DNA of 64,000 nt from Sulfuricella denitrificans skB26. GTDB lineage: Bacteria; Pseudomonadota; Gammaproteobacteria; Burkholderiales; Sulfuricellaceae. The notes beneath the pieces are model-generated. The model did no database searches. It was not told the origin of the DNA and was given only the letters and a program-made list of their open reading frames with translations. The DNA is taken from the NCBI RefSeq assembly GCF_000297055.2, contig NC_022357.1, forward strand, positions 992,001 through 1,056,000. Direction: 5' to 3'. The translations under genes and the position numbers were made by a program. Within the stretch, counting starts at the first letter, position 1; each line of letters starts with the position of its first letter. This document shows positions 1 to 9,031 of the stretch, piece after piece.

Positions 1-546
1 GCCTGGCAGGATGCTGGGCTGCCCCCGCTGCGCATGGCAGTGAATTTATCCGCTCGCCAGTTCCGTCAGGAAAACCTGGTGGAAATGATCGATAGCATTC
101 TGCTGGAAACGGGGATTAGCCCCAAGCTGCTGGAGCTTGAACTGACTGAAGGCTTGCTGATGGAAAACACCAGCGATACCAGCCTGATTCTCGGGCAGTT
201 CAAGAGTCGCGGCGTGCAGGTGGCCATCGACGACTTCGGCACCGGCTATTCCTCGCTCAGCTACCTTAAACGTTTTCCGATCGATCGCCTCAAGATCGAC
301 CAGTCTTTTGTGCGGGACATTATTATCGATTCGAACGATGCGGCAATCGCCGTGGCTGTCATCAGTCTGGGGCGCAGCCTGGGCCTGAGTGTAATTGCCG
401 AAGGCGTGGAAACCTTGGATCAGCTTGAGTTCCTGGGTGTGCAGAAATGTGACGAATATCAGGGCTACCATTTCAGCCGCCCGGTCCCGCCAGAAGAAAT
501 CGTTTGCCTGTTCAAGCCTGAAAAAACCGTGAAGGGTGAGGGGTGA
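1..546 (+). CDS. EAL-domain protein, C-terminal part (partial)
   Basis: The reading frame is open from base 1, so only the C-terminal 181 residues are present. Visible EAL phosphodiesterase features are NLSARQF, the E-L-T-E glutamate helix, the DDFGTGYSS loop, LKIDQSFV and the late VIAEGVE segment. These hold the metal- and substrate-binding residues of c-di-GMP phosphodiesterases, and all look intact, so hydrolysis of c-di-GMP to pGpG is likely. The upstream EAL signature and any GGDEF, PAS or membrane part lie outside the window. The ATG at base 34 is internal to the domain and is not the start. Confidence 0.93.
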   Translation, partial: AWQDAGLPPLRMAVNLSARQFRQENLVEMIDSILLETGISPKLLELELTEGLLMENTSDTSLILGQFKSRGVQVAIDDFGTGYSSLSYLKRFPIDRLKIDQSFVRDIIIDSNDAAIAVAVISLGRSLGLSVIAEGVETLDQLEFLGVQKCDEYQGYHFSRPVPPEEIVCLFKPEKTVKGEG

Positions 547-618
547 GGGGAAAAATCAAAGTCGGCGCTGCCGCTGGGTTTACTCCTTGAATTCCATTTC
601 TACACCAAAGCTGAATTT

Positions 619-677
619 GTAGGAGCGACCTCCCGGTCGCGATATCCGGTGGGTCGCGACCGGGAGGTCGCTCCTAC
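619..677. repeat. REP-like palindrome, 24-bp perfect arms
   Basis: Bases 619-642 and 654-677 are perfect reverse complements separated by 11 bases. The arm starts gtaggagcgacctcccggtc. GC-rich extragenic palindromes beginning gtaggagcg resemble REP elements of proteobacteria mobilised by RAYT (Y1) transposases. It sits between the EAL gene and uup and could also end transcription of the former. No RAYT gene is in the window. The rest of 547-806 shows nothing else recognisable. Confidence 0.85.
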
Positions 678-806
678 AGGGGCTTGGCTTCACTATTGCA
701 TGAGCCATTGAATTACGTGGCGTCCGCTGCGGTGATGAAGAATTCTCCCGGTTCGACCTGCGCGGTGTAAAATCCGCCTTTCGTTAAAATCTCACCCGCT
801 ACTCCT

Positions 807-2708
807 ATGCCCCTCATTACCCTGGAAAAACTCTCTCTCGCCTATGGCCACCATCCCTTGTTGGATCAGGCGGATTTACAGCTCGACCCCGGCGAGCGGG
901 TAGGCCTGATCGGTCGTAATGGCGGCGGCAAATCCAGCCTGCTAAAAATCATCGCCGGCGTGGCTGTTGCCGACGACGGCAAGGTATGGCGCGCGCCCGG
1001 GTTGAATCTGGCTTACGTGCCGCAGGAGCCGCAGATCGATCCCGATCACACCGTATTCGAGGCGGTGGCGGAGGGGTTGGTGGGCTTGAGCCAGCTGTTG
1101 ATCGACTATCATGCCGTTTCCCATGCGCTGGGGGAGGAGGGCGCGGATACCGATGCGCTGCTGGATCAGATGCAGCACTTGCAGACTGAACTTGAAGCGC
1201 GCGATGGCTGGCGCCAGCAGAGCCGTATCGATGCGGTGATGACTCGTCTGGCACTGCCTGAAGATGCTCTGGTTTCATCGCTTTCCGGCGGCTGGAAGAA
1301 GCGCGTTGCGCTGGCCCGGGCGCTGGTTGCCGAACCGGATGTGCTGGTGCTGGACGAGCCCACCAACCACCTTGACCTGGCTGCCATCGAGTGGCTGGAA
1401 GAGCTACTCAAATCCTTTGGCGGCGGTGTGCTGTTCGTTACCCACGACCGGCGCTTTCTCGATAACGTCGCTACCCGCATTATCGAACTGGACCGGGGGC
1501 AACTGGCGAGTTTTCCCGGTAATTTCTCCGCTTTTCAGCGCAGAAAGCAGGAAATGCTCGAAGCCGAAGAAGTCCTGAACGCAAAATTCGACAAGGTCCT
1601 GGCCCAGGAAGAGGTGTGGATACGCCAGGGCATCAAAGCTCGGCGCACCCGCAACGAAGGCCGGGTACGCCGGTTGGAGCAGCTGCGCCGCGAGCATACC
1701 GCGCGCATCAACCAGACCGGCAAGGCCCGGCTGGCGGTCGACGCGGGTGATCGCTCCGGCAAGCTGGTGGCGGAACTGGAGCATGTGTCCAAGTCTTTCG
1801 GCGACAAGGTCATCATCCGTGATTTCACTACGCGCATCATGCGCGGTGACCGGATCGGCCTGATCGGCCCGAACGGGGCCGGAAAAACTACCCTGCTCAA
1901 GCTCATTCTGGGCGAGTTGCAGCCGGATTCCGGCACGGTGAAGAGCGGCACCAAGCTCGCCGTCGCCTATTTCGACCAGATGCGCGAGCAGCTTGACGAG
2001 GAGGCAACCCTGATCGATACCATCAGCCAGGGTAATGATTTTGTCGAAATCGGCGAGGTGAAGAAACACGTCATCAGCTATCTCGGCGATTTCCTGTTTC
2101 CGCCGCAACGGGCGCGCGCCAAGGTCTCTTCACTCAGCGGCGGCGAGCGCAACCGCTTGCTGCTGGCGCGTTTGTTTACCCGCCCCGCCAACGTGCTGGT
2201 GCTGGACGAACCGACCAACGATCTCGACATCGAGACCCTGGAACTGCTCGAAGAACTGCTGCTGGAATATTCCGGCACCCTGTTCCTGGTCAGCCATGAC
2301 CGGACCTTCCTCGACAACGTGGTGACTTCGACCATCGCCTTCGAAGGGGATGGTCATCTGGCCGAGTATGCCGGCGGTTACGAGGACTGGCTGCGCTACC
2401 GTCCCCGTCCGGAAACGGAGGCGGAGAAGAAAGCCGCTGCCGCCAAACCGAAGCCGGCACAGGAAAAGCCGGTGGCCAAGGCCAAGCTTTCGTTCAAGGA
2501 ATTGCGCGAACTGGAAGCATTGCCGGGACAGATCGAAGCACTGGAGCAGGAGCAGTCCATGCTCGGCGCAAAGCTGGCGGACGGCGAACTCTATCGAGCC
2601 AATCCCGAGGAGGTAAAGCGTCTGCAGGCACGCAACGCCGAGATCGAGGAAGCGCTGCTGAGCGTTATGGCGCGCTGGGAAGAGCTGGAAGCGAAACAAA
2701 AACAATAA
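807..2708 (+). CDS. uup: ABC-F ATPase Uup
   Basis: Soluble ABC-F protein of 633 residues with two nucleotide-binding domains and no membrane domain. Walker A motifs are GRNGGGKS (residues 36-43) and GPNGAGKT (about 354-361); signature motifs are LSGGWKKR (about 157) and LSGGERNR (about 443); both Walker B segments read LVLDEPTN. The charged C-terminal region (about 540-633) is rich in Glu, Lys and Leu, as in the DNA-binding coiled coil of Uup. ABC-F proteins act on ribosomes, and Uup also affects transposon excision and branched DNA. The gene appears monocistronic. EttA or YheS are alternatives, but the C-terminal tail favours Uup. Confidence 0.93.
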   Translation: MPLITLEKLSLAYGHHPLLDQADLQLDPGERVGLIGRNGGGKSSLLKIIAGVAVADDGKVWRAPGLNLAYVPQEPQIDPDHTVFEAVAEGLVGLSQLLIDYHAVSHALGEEGADTDALLDQMQHLQTELEARDGWRQQSRIDAVMTRLALPEDALVSSLSGGWKKRVALARALVAEPDVLVLDEPTNHLDLAAIEWLEELLKSFGGGVLFVTHDRRFLDNVATRIIELDRGQLASFPGNFSAFQRRKQEMLEAEEVLNAKFDKVLAQEEVWIRQGIKARRTRNEGRVRRLEQLRREHTARINQTGKARLAVDAGDRSGKLVAELEHVSKSFGDKVIIRDFTTRIMRGDRIGLIGPNGAGKTTLLKLILGELQPDSGTVKSGTKLAVAYFDQMREQLDEEATLIDTISQGNDFVEIGEVKKHVISYLGDFLFPPQRARAKVSSLSGGERNRLLLARLFTRPANVLVLDEPTNDLDIETLELLEELLLEYSGTLFLVSHDRTFLDNVVTSTIAFEGDGHLAEYAGGYEDWLRYRPRPETEAEKKAAAAKPKPAQEKPVAKAKLSFKELRELEALPGQIEALEQEQSMLGAKLADGELYRANPEEVKRLQARNAEIEEALLSVMARWEELEAKQKQ

Positions 2709-2824
2709 GCTGCCGATGCAGAACCGGGTTTGCGCGCCTGACATTGGTTTGTATTGATTTAACTCATTGTCAGCCGCGGGAAAATGTTGTCACATAGCGA
2801 AAATCGTTTTATGCGTGCTTACTT

Positions 2825-4096
2825 GTGACCCAAATTTTTCTTTTCCTCTTTCTGCTGGTGTCTCCCATGGCTGCGTTGGCAGCTTATCCTTCCTTTCAGG
2901 CCCTGATCGACGCCACACCCATTGGCGGGACCTTGCATCCCAAGCCAGGGGTCTACGCCGGCCCGGCGATGATTTCGCACCAGATCATCGTGGATGGCGG
3001 CGGCAAGGTTAGAGTGGATGGCGGCGGTGCCGGATCGGTGCTGGTCATCAACGCCAACGGGGCGGTAGTGAGAGGGCTGCGGCTGACGAACTCGGGCAAT
3101 TCCCATGACCAGTTGGATGCCGGCATCGCACTGACCGGTAACAGCAACAGTATCGAGGACAACGTGATTGACGGCACGCTCTTCGGTATCAGCCTGAAGC
3201 GGGCCAACCAGAACACTTTGCGGCGCAATAGCATCCGCTCCAAACCAGCTGAACTGGCGATGCGGGGCGAGGCGATCCGACTGTGGTACAGCATGGACAA
3301 CCTGGTCGAAGGCAACGACATCGACCAGGCGCGCGACGTCACCCTGATGAATTCGCCGCGCAATCGCCTCGTCGGCAACAGTATCCGCAACAGCCGCTAT
3401 GGCATCCACCTGTTTTTTTCTCCGGACAGCGTGGTCGAGAGCAACAGCCTCGACCACAACGCTACCGGTGTCATCGTGCTGAATTCAGATCGGGTGAAGC
3501 TTCTGCGCAACCGGATTTTTCATTCCCTGGGTGTAAGCGGGGCGGGGCTGGCTTTCAAGATGAGCGCTGAAGGTCTGGCGGAGGGTAACGAAGTCATCCA
3601 CTGTGCGGTGGGGCTGTTGGCCGATTCGCCCATCGAACCGGCTGACAAGACCATATTGCGAGGCAACCGCTTTGCTCATAACTCCATCGGTATCCAGTTC
3701 TCCGGCGAGCGGGGCGGACATGTTCTGCATGGCAACAGCTTCGAAAGCAATCTTACCCATGTCTCGATGGCGTTTGGCAGTGGCGATGCGAACAAAAATG
3801 ATTGGCGTGGCAACTACTGGGACGATTTTCAGGGTTTCGATCGCAACCATGACGGGATCGGGGATACGCCTTACGAACTGTATGCCTATGCCGACCGGAT
3901 CTGGATGGAAATTCCCATGGCGCGCTTTTTCCGCAATTCGCCGGTGCTGGAATTACTGGATTTTCTCGAACGGCTGGCGCCATTTTCCGCGCCGGACATG
4001 CTGCTGCGTGACCCGACGCCACTGTTTAACAAGCCGGTTACCCATCCCCCGGCTAATCGTCGATCCGCCATACACAGACACGATTTCGGCCGGTAG
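2825..4096 (+). CDS. NosD-like periplasmic parallel beta-helix protein
   Basis: 423 residues with a hydrophobic N-terminus (FLFLFLLV, then an AALA-A cleavage-like site), followed by repeated right-handed beta-helix coils (N-x-I-x-x-N type, e.g. NSIEDNVIDGTLFGISL), as in the CASH/NosD family. The C-terminal part contains GNYWDDFQGFDRNHDGIGDTPY, typical of NosD. NosD helps load the copper site of nitrous-oxide reductase. No nosZ, nosR or nosF is nearby, so the client is unknown. The start is uncertain: GTG at 2825 gives the signal peptide but has no clear ribosome site and lacks the usual positive N-region. The last 44 bases overlap the convergent diguanylate cyclase gene. Confidence 0.82.
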   Translation: MTQIFLFLFLLVSPMAALAAYPSFQALIDATPIGGTLHPKPGVYAGPAMISHQIIVDGGGKVRVDGGGAGSVLVINANGAVVRGLRLTNSGNSHDQLDAGIALTGNSNSIEDNVIDGTLFGISLKRANQNTLRRNSIRSKPAELAMRGEAIRLWYSMDNLVEGNDIDQARDVTLMNSPRNRLVGNSIRNSRYGIHLFFSPDSVVESNSLDHNATGVIVLNSDRVKLLRNRIFHSLGVSGAGLAFKMSAEGLAEGNEVIHCAVGLLADSPIEPADKTILRGNRFAHNSIGIQFSGERGGHVLHGNSFESNLTHVSMAFGSGDANKNDWRGNYWDDFQGFDRNHDGIGDTPYELYAYADRIWMEIPMARFFRNSPVLELLDFLERLAPFSAPDMLLRDPTPLFNKPVTHPPANRRSAIHRHDFGR

Positions 4097-4967
4097 CCTT
4101 GGCGCATAGCAGTGCATGGTCAGCCATGTTGATGGCGTCCTGAATGGACATTTCTGTGGTCATGATGGCGACCCCGAAAGAGGCCGCTATGGATACTGTC
4201 GAATTTCCGCCCTGCAAGAGGATGGCATGCTCTGAGAGTTCGGTGCGTATCCGGTTCAGAATCAATTCCGCTTCATCAAGCTGAGTTTCAGGCAGACAGA
4301 TCAGGAATTCCTCGCCACCATAGCGGAAGATGGAATCATATTTGCGCAAGCGGTCAGCGATGAACTGTACCGACGTCTGCAGCACCTGATCGCCGACAGA
4401 GTGGCCATGGTTGTCGTTGACCTCTTTGAAGTGATCGATATCCATCATGCAGATGCAGCAGGGTTGCCCGCTTCTGGTCATGCGCTCCATTTCCGCAGTG
4501 AGTTTTGACATCATCGATTGGCGGTTCCAGGCACCGGTCAGATAATCAGTGGTGCAGATGCTATTCACGATTTCGAACTGTAAACAGCGAACTTCCCATT
4601 TGAAGCTGATGGCCCCGTCCATGAATTTATCGTATTCGGCAAGTCCGATTTCGTGCCCAGCGGATTTTGCCTGCAGCAGAGTCCTGGCATCGTCATGCAT
4701 CATCTTGTGCAGTGCGCCGATTTTCAGGAACACCGAATTTTCGCGCAACGCGGGAAAATTGTTGCCCTGGTAATACCAGTGGCCAAATTTGCAGTGACAA
4801 TGCGCTTCTTCAGATAAATCGAGCGGCTCTGGGATTTCATCGCAGATCAGGGCACGATGCAGCGTCTTCATCCAAGTCATATGGTTCATGATGCCGGTGT
4901 CCAGATCTCTGAGTATCTGCATGGCATCTTGCGGGGTTGATGATTGCTGATCGGTCGTTATTTTCAT
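4053..4967 (-). CDS. dgcZ: DgcZ-like diguanylate cyclase with zinc-binding CZB domain
   Basis: 304 residues. The N-terminal domain carries the CZB zinc ligand pattern: H29 with nearby W, C59 in HCHCKFGHW, and H87/H91 in LHKMMHDD. The GGDEF domain follows (about 140-300) with DIDHFKEVNDNHGHSVGD and the active-site motif GGEEF (217-221). An inhibitory-site motif RKYD (208-211) lies exactly five residues upstream. This is the architecture of E. coli DgcZ (YdeH), which makes c-di-GMP and is inhibited by zinc. It is cytoplasmic, with no membrane segment. The gene converges on the NosD-like gene and overlaps its 3' end by 44 bp, so the two messages are partly antisense. Confidence 0.9.
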   Translation of the reverse strand: MKITTDQQSSTPQDAMQILRDLDTGIMNHMTWMKTLHRALICDEIPEPLDLSEEAHCHCKFGHWYYQGNNFPALRENSVFLKIGALHKMMHDDARTLLQAKSAGHEIGLAEYDKFMDGAISFKWEVRCLQFEIVNSICTTDYLTGAWNRQSMMSKLTAEMERMTRSGQPCCICMMDIDHFKEVNDNHGHSVGDQVLQTSVQFIADRLRKYDSIFRYGGEEFLICLPETQLDEAELILNRIRTELSEHAILLQGGNSTVSIAASFGVAIMTTEMSIQDAINMADHALLCAKATGRNRVCVWRIDD

Positions 4968-5417
4968 GATTGCCTCTTTTTATTTTTCTGTAAAGAACCA
5001 TACAGATTAAATGCTGTTACAGGGATTCTACATGCGAACTGCCAATTCAGAAGAGGGCTAAAGAAGGCGGGCGGCTTCGATGGGGCGGCTTCTTAAAAAT
5101 TTCGCAATGAGCCCACGCAATGAAACAGTCCATGAAAACCAATCCGAAGCTCACCCATTTGACCCTGCTGGGAATGGCGATGCGGCTCCGGAAGGTCGTT
5201 TAACATCGGGTCAGAGAAGGAGAAAAATGTTGGCAAGGTCTGGTAAAATAAATCCGTCCCCTTATATTTATATTGTTCGCTGAGGCATGGCGGGAACATC
5301 GGCAGTCATGTGCTAGACTCAAAAATGGTTACGCTGAGCCGAAGCGACCTGCATTTTTCAAACGGCCCCGTAGTTGCTCGGGCGGGACCGGACTTTCTTT
5401 GACAGTGAGGCTGGGCA
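4968..5417. other. 450-bp intergenic region without a supported gene
   Basis: This gap separates the dgcZ-like gene (leftward) from the membrane protein at 5418 (rightward), so promoters for both should lie here. A 67-codon frame at 5080-5283 lacks a ribosome site and coding character. The stretch 5248-5262 (aaataaatccgtccc) resembles motifs seen near scattered Y1-transposase-associated repeats; this is a weak impression only. Confidence 0.5.
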
Positions 5418-6095
5418 ATGGACGAAAAAACGATCGACAAACCCGTCGCTGAGGGCGCTTGGACCGATCCTGCGCGCGCGCCAGGCGCGCGCCATTCTGC
5501 GCGTAGTCGTTCATCCCATTCGAGCTCGGAGCTTCACAAGGTGAGTCGCAGACTGGCGCTGGCGGTCGCCCTTTTCGTTTCCCTGTTGGCGCTGCTTTTC
5601 GTGATTATATTCTCGGTCATACGAATCGATGGCCTTGAGGAGGAAAACGACGCACTGCAAGCCGAGCTCACCAAGACCCGGCTGGAACTGAGCCAAGCGG
5701 GCCCTGAACTGGAGAAGACCAGAAAGATCATGTCGGAGATGACGAAAGGGCGGCTTCCGCACCTGCTCGACATGGTGCCGGACAAGGTGCTCCAGATCAA
5801 TGGCCCCTACCTCAAGAACATCGTCTTTACGGTGCTGAATCAAAACGGCACAAAGAGCTACGAATACAAGCTGGTGATGGAAAACAGTACGGCCAAAACG
5901 GTCCGCCCCGCAGCCAGAATTTTTGTGTTCGATCGCCATGGTGTCCAGATAGGCAGCGCGGAAGTCGCCGGTCGGGCTGAACTTGCTTCCGGAGAAAGCC
6001 GTTCCCAGTCTGCCGTGATCGATCTCTTCATCGACGAAGAGCCGCGCTATTTTTACGCATCCACTGCGGACAAGCCAACCGGGCTCATTCAATAG
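5418..6095 (+). CDS. Single-pass membrane protein with coiled coil, unknown function
   Basis: 225 residues. A basic, Arg/Ser-rich cytoplasmic N-terminus (about 1-43) precedes one membrane helix (about 44-70, LALAVALFVSLLALLFVIIF). A heptad-rich coiled coil follows (about 72-110, EEENDALQAELTKTRLEL), then a soluble domain of about 110 residues presumably on the periplasmic side (LKNIVFTVLNQNG, YKLVMEN, FDRHGVQIGSAEV), which looks like a beta-sandwich. No enzyme motif is seen. The ATG follows a gaggctggg stretch. The gene stands alone and converges on the GIDE-type gene. No family was recognised. Confidence 0.75.
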   Translation: MDEKTIDKPVAEGAWTDPARAPGARHSARSRSSHSSSELHKVSRRLALAVALFVSLLALLFVIIFSVIRIDGLEEENDALQAELTKTRLELSQAGPELEKTRKIMSEMTKGRLPHLLDMVPDKVLQINGPYLKNIVFTVLNQNGTKSYEYKLVMENSTAKTVRPAARIFVFDRHGVQIGSAEVAGRAELASGESRSQSAVIDLFIDEEPRYFYASTADKPTGLIQ

Positions 6096-6188
6096 CGTTT
6101 GCCTTCCGCGGGTTCACCTTCCAGGGTGATTGAAAAAACTTAAACCTCTCGGACAAGTTTTCCTTTGAAGGATGTGCCTAGGGCTGAC

Positions 6189-7085
6189 TCAGACACCCAG
6201 CAAGTAGGCCGCGCCGCCTGTGGCACCCATCAATGTCAGCAGGTGGAACCCACCCCACAGCACGTATTTCCTTGCCAGATTTTCCTCCGGCAGGTTGGAA
6301 AGCAGGAACAGTCGGCCATCCTTCGGCTTGTGCATGAGGTGCGTGCCGTCCCTGAGGCGGATTTCGCCATGCTGCTTCGCTACTTCGCGCTTGGCTGCAA
6401 GCAGCACCAGTTCCCATTCTCCTGGGTCGATCTGACCATCTCCATTGAGGTCGAAACGCTCGTGCAGCCGCGTCTTGTCACGTTTCCACTCGGTAAGCAG
6501 GGCGTTGAGGTCTTCCTTGACGTCGAGATTGCTGTTTGCCCCGCCCAGGGTGGCGAATTCACCGATGACATAAAGGGTGTCGAGCGGGGAAAGCAGGTAT
6601 TCGGTATAGCGGTAGAGGTCTTTTTTCCACACCTGTTTGTGGCTGGTGATGATCTCGGCATAGTCCGGATCGATGAAGCACTGTCCGCTGCCGTCGTCGA
6701 TCAGGATGGTGTCGTCGCTAGTGCCCTGTTCCACGATCTCGTAACCTTTGTCGTCGTTGCGCTCTTGCTCGATGATGTAGCGATACCACACGCAGGGCAG
6801 CAGGGTGAGTTTGCTCAGCAGCGGGATGTCATGCGCCTGTCTGGCGCGGCCTGTCAGCTCGATATAGCCCTGGGCGGCTGAGGCAATCCTTGATGTGGGG
6901 GTATCGAGAATCAGGCGGCTGCGGCGCTGGTTGCCGATCCAGGCAAAAAAGCTGATAGCGCCGATTAGTCCCAGTATGATGGGCCAGGCTTCCCGGCTTT
7001 CGATTTGCCAGCCGGCGAACAGCAGTACCAAATGCCCACCTGAGGTGAGCAGGTTGACCCAGTGCTGCTTCAGTCCTTCGAACAT
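6189..7085 (-). CDS. GIDE-domain membrane protein with EF-hand loop
   Basis: 298 residues. Two hydrophobic segments near the N-terminus (about 17-50) and one at the C-terminus (about 275-297) bracket a soluble domain. LPCVWYRYIIEQE (about 96-108), DDGSGQCFIDP and the following KKDLYRYTEYLLSPLDTLYVIGEF match the GIDE domain known from eukaryotic mitochondrial E3 ligases, but there is no RING finger here. Residues 212-223 form a canonical EF-hand loop, DLNGDGQIDPGE, with ligands at positions 1, 3, 5, 7, 9 and 12, so calcium binding is likely. The gene lies 16 bp downstream of lemA in the same direction. The cellular role is unknown. Confidence 0.85.
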   Translation of the reverse strand: MFEGLKQHWVNLLTSGGHLVLLFAGWQIESREAWPIILGLIGAISFFAWIGNQRRSRLILDTPTSRIASAAQGYIELTGRARQAHDIPLLSKLTLLPCVWYRYIIEQERNDDKGYEIVEQGTSDDTILIDDGSGQCFIDPDYAEIITSHKQVWKKDLYRYTEYLLSPLDTLYVIGEFATLGGANSNLDVKEDLNALLTEWKRDKTRLHERFDLNGDGQIDPGEWELVLLAAKREVAKQHGEIRLRDGTHLMHKPKDGRLFLLSNLPEENLARKYVLWGGFHLLTLMGATGGAAYLLGV

Positions 7086-7101
7086 CGAACCGGCTGGGGG
7101 C

Positions 7102-7671
7102 TCAGTTATTGAATAACTGTTTCACGTTGACGTCGGTTATCTCCGCAGCGTCGAATTCGAGCAGGTCGGCAGGCTGAAAATTGAACATTCGCGCCACGAT
7201 CACGTCCGGGAACTGCTCGATGCGCACGTTGTTGAGGTTGACGCTGTCGTTATAGTACTCGCGCCGGTCGGCGATGGCGTTCTCCAGCCCGGTGACGCGC
7301 CCCTGCAGGTGCTGGAAGGTCTCATTGGCTTTCAGTTCCGGATAAGCTTCTGCCACCGCGAACAGGTTGCCGAGCAGCCCGCGCAACGAGCCTTCGGCGG
7401 CACCCAGCGCGCCCATGTTGTGGCTGGCGCTGGCGGCAGCAATCTGGGAGCGCGCCTTCATCACCTTCTCCAGGGTTTCCTGCTCGTATTTCATGTACTG
7501 CTTGCAGGTTTCCACCAGCTTGGGCAGCTCATCGTGACGCTGCTTGAGGAGTACGTCGATGTTGGCCCAGGCCTTGGCGACATTGTGCTTGAGGTTGACC
7601 AGACCGTTGTAGAGCATGATGAAATAAATCACGACGATAGTCAGAATGGCAAGCAGGACGAGAAATCCCAT
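7102..7671 (-). CDS. lemA: LemA family protein
   Basis: 189 residues with one N-terminal membrane helix (FLVLLAILTIVVIYFIMLY) and a mostly helical domain. The signature NGLVNLKHNVAKAWANIDVLLKQRHDELPKL is the LemA family hallmark, and the length is normal. LemA proteins are membrane-anchored helical proteins of unclear function, often next to TPM or GIDE/BatD-like genes. Here the next gene, 16 bp downstream, encodes a GIDE/EF-hand membrane protein, so a two-gene envelope operon is likely. The promoter should lie in the 155 bp shared with the divergent fbaB. Confidence 0.93.
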   Translation of the reverse strand: MGFLVLLAILTIVVIYFIMLYNGLVNLKHNVAKAWANIDVLLKQRHDELPKLVETCKQYMKYEQETLEKVMKARSQIAAASASHNMGALGAAEGSLRGLLGNLFAVAEAYPELKANETFQHLQGRVTGLENAIADRREYYNDSVNLNNVRIEQFPDVIVARMFNFQPADLLEFDAAEITDVNVKQLFNN

Positions 7672-7826
7672 GGCAGTTCCTCATTGTTATGAATTGGTAT
7701 GCATGCATTTTGCCGAAATTCATGCCGATTCGCCAGTTTAAGCGGGTATTTTTGGGATGGTTGATCATGGCTGCTATATTTAAAAACGATGAACCTTATT
7801 CACTTTGATCAGTAAGGGAAACGAAA

Positions 7827-8876
7827 ATGACCGATCTCATCAAGTTGCTGGGCAACGAAGCGGAGAGTTTGCTGGCCTACCAGTGCAAGGGCATTCCCAA
7901 GGACATGCTGCACCTGCCGGGACCGGACTACGTCGATCGGGTGGTGGCGCAGAAGGACCGCAAGCCCGGCGTGCTGCGCGCGCTGCAAACCCTGTTCGAC
8001 CATGGCCGGCTGGCCGGGACGGGATATATGTCGATTCTGCCGGTGGACCAGGGGGTGGAGCATTCGGGTGGAGCTTCTTTCGCGCCCAACCCGATTTACT
8101 TCGACCCTGAAAATATCGTCAAGCTGGCCATCGAGGGCGGCTGCAACGCGGTGGCTTCGACCCTGGGCGTGCTGGGGTCAGTGGCGCGCAGGTATGCGCA
8201 CAAGATCCCGTTCATCGTCAAAATCAACCACAGCGAGATGCTTACCTACCCGGAGATCCACGACCAGACCCTGTTCGCTAGCGTCGAACAGGCGTTCGAC
8301 ATGGGGGCGGTGGCGGTGGGGGCAACGGTGTATTACGGCTCGGCCGAGTCGCGTCGGCAGATCATCGAGATCAGCGAAGCCTTCGCCCATGCGCACGAAC
8401 TGGGCATGGCGACGGTGCTGTGGGCCTACCTGCGCAATTCCGGTTTCAAGAAGGATGGCGTCGATTATCATACCAGCGCCGATCTGACCGGCCAGGCCAA
8501 TCACCTCGCCGCCACCATCGAGGCAGACATCATCAAGCAGAAGCAGGCCGAGAATAACGGCGGCTATACCGCAATCAAGTTCGGCAAAACCCATCCCAAG
8601 GTGTATTCAGAGCTGACCAGCGACCACCCGATCGATCTGGTACGCTACCAGGTCGCCAACTGTTATATGGGTCGGGCCGGTATGATCAATTCCGGCGGCG
8701 CCTCGGGTGAGAACGACCTGGGTCAGGCAGTGCGCACTGCGGTGATCAACAAGCGCGCCGGCGGCATGGGGCTGATCTCCGGTCGCAAGGCTTTTCAGAA
8801 GCCGATGCAGGATGGCGTGATATTGCTCAACGCGATTCAGGACGTGTATCTGGCGAAGGACGTAACGATTGCGTAG
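7827..8876 (+). CDS. fbaB: Class I fructose-bisphosphate aldolase (FbaB/DhnA type)
   Basis: 349 residues of the DhnA/FbaB TIM-barrel family. Visible features are [22 protein letters not shown] near residue 70, IVKINHSE (about 130), [13 protein letters not shown], and [17 protein letters not shown], where a lysine forms the Schiff base. The enzyme cleaves fructose 1,6-bisphosphate to dihydroxyacetone phosphate and glyceraldehyde 3-phosphate without a metal. Length and motifs look complete. A good ribosome site (aagggaaacg) precedes the ATG. The gene diverges from lemA and is followed by a palindromic repeat that may end its transcript. Confidence 0.93.
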   Translation: MTDLIKLLGNEAESLLAYQCKGIPKDMLHLPGPDYVDRVVAQKDRKPGVLRALQTLFDHGRLAGTGYMSILPVDQGVEHSGGASFAPNPIYFDPENIVKLAIEGGCNAVASTLGVLGSVARRYAHKIPFIVKINHSEMLTYPEIHDQTLFASVEQAFDMGAVAVGATVYYGSAESRRQIIEISEAFAHAHELGMATVLWAYLRNSGFKKDGVDYHTSADLTGQANHLAATIEADIIKQKQAENNGGYTAIKFGKTHPKVYSELTSDHPIDLVRYQVANCYMGRAGMINSGGASGENDLGQAVRTAVINKRAGGMGLISGRKAFQKPMQDGVILLNAIQDVYLAKDVTIA

Positions 8877-8893
8877 CGGCTAAAAAGCATTTG

Positions 8894-8995
8894 AACCGCA
8901 GAGGACGCAGAGGTTTTCAAGGGATCGACATAAAGGTTACGTTTAGTTAGGCAACCAAACCGCTAGAAACGTTTTTCCTCCGCGTCCTCCGCGGT
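8894..8995. repeat. Dispersed inverted repeat, copy A
   Basis: The left arm (8894-8913, aaccgcagaggacgcagagg) is nearly the reverse complement of 8977-8995, with about 17 of 19 positions matching. The pair lies between the convergent fbaB and mlaF-like genes. Related pairs occur at 40193-40246, 45545-45613 and 53466-53527, always between genes. Possible roles are a bidirectional terminator or a mobile-repeat remnant. Confidence 0.8.
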
Positions 8996-9031
8996 GAATG
9001 AACTGCTTTTTTTAGGCTATTAGGGAGTTCT

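Noticed and set aside
5080-5283. 67-codon plus-strand frame
   Set aside because: No ribosome site, low-complexity composition and no resemblance to a known small protein.
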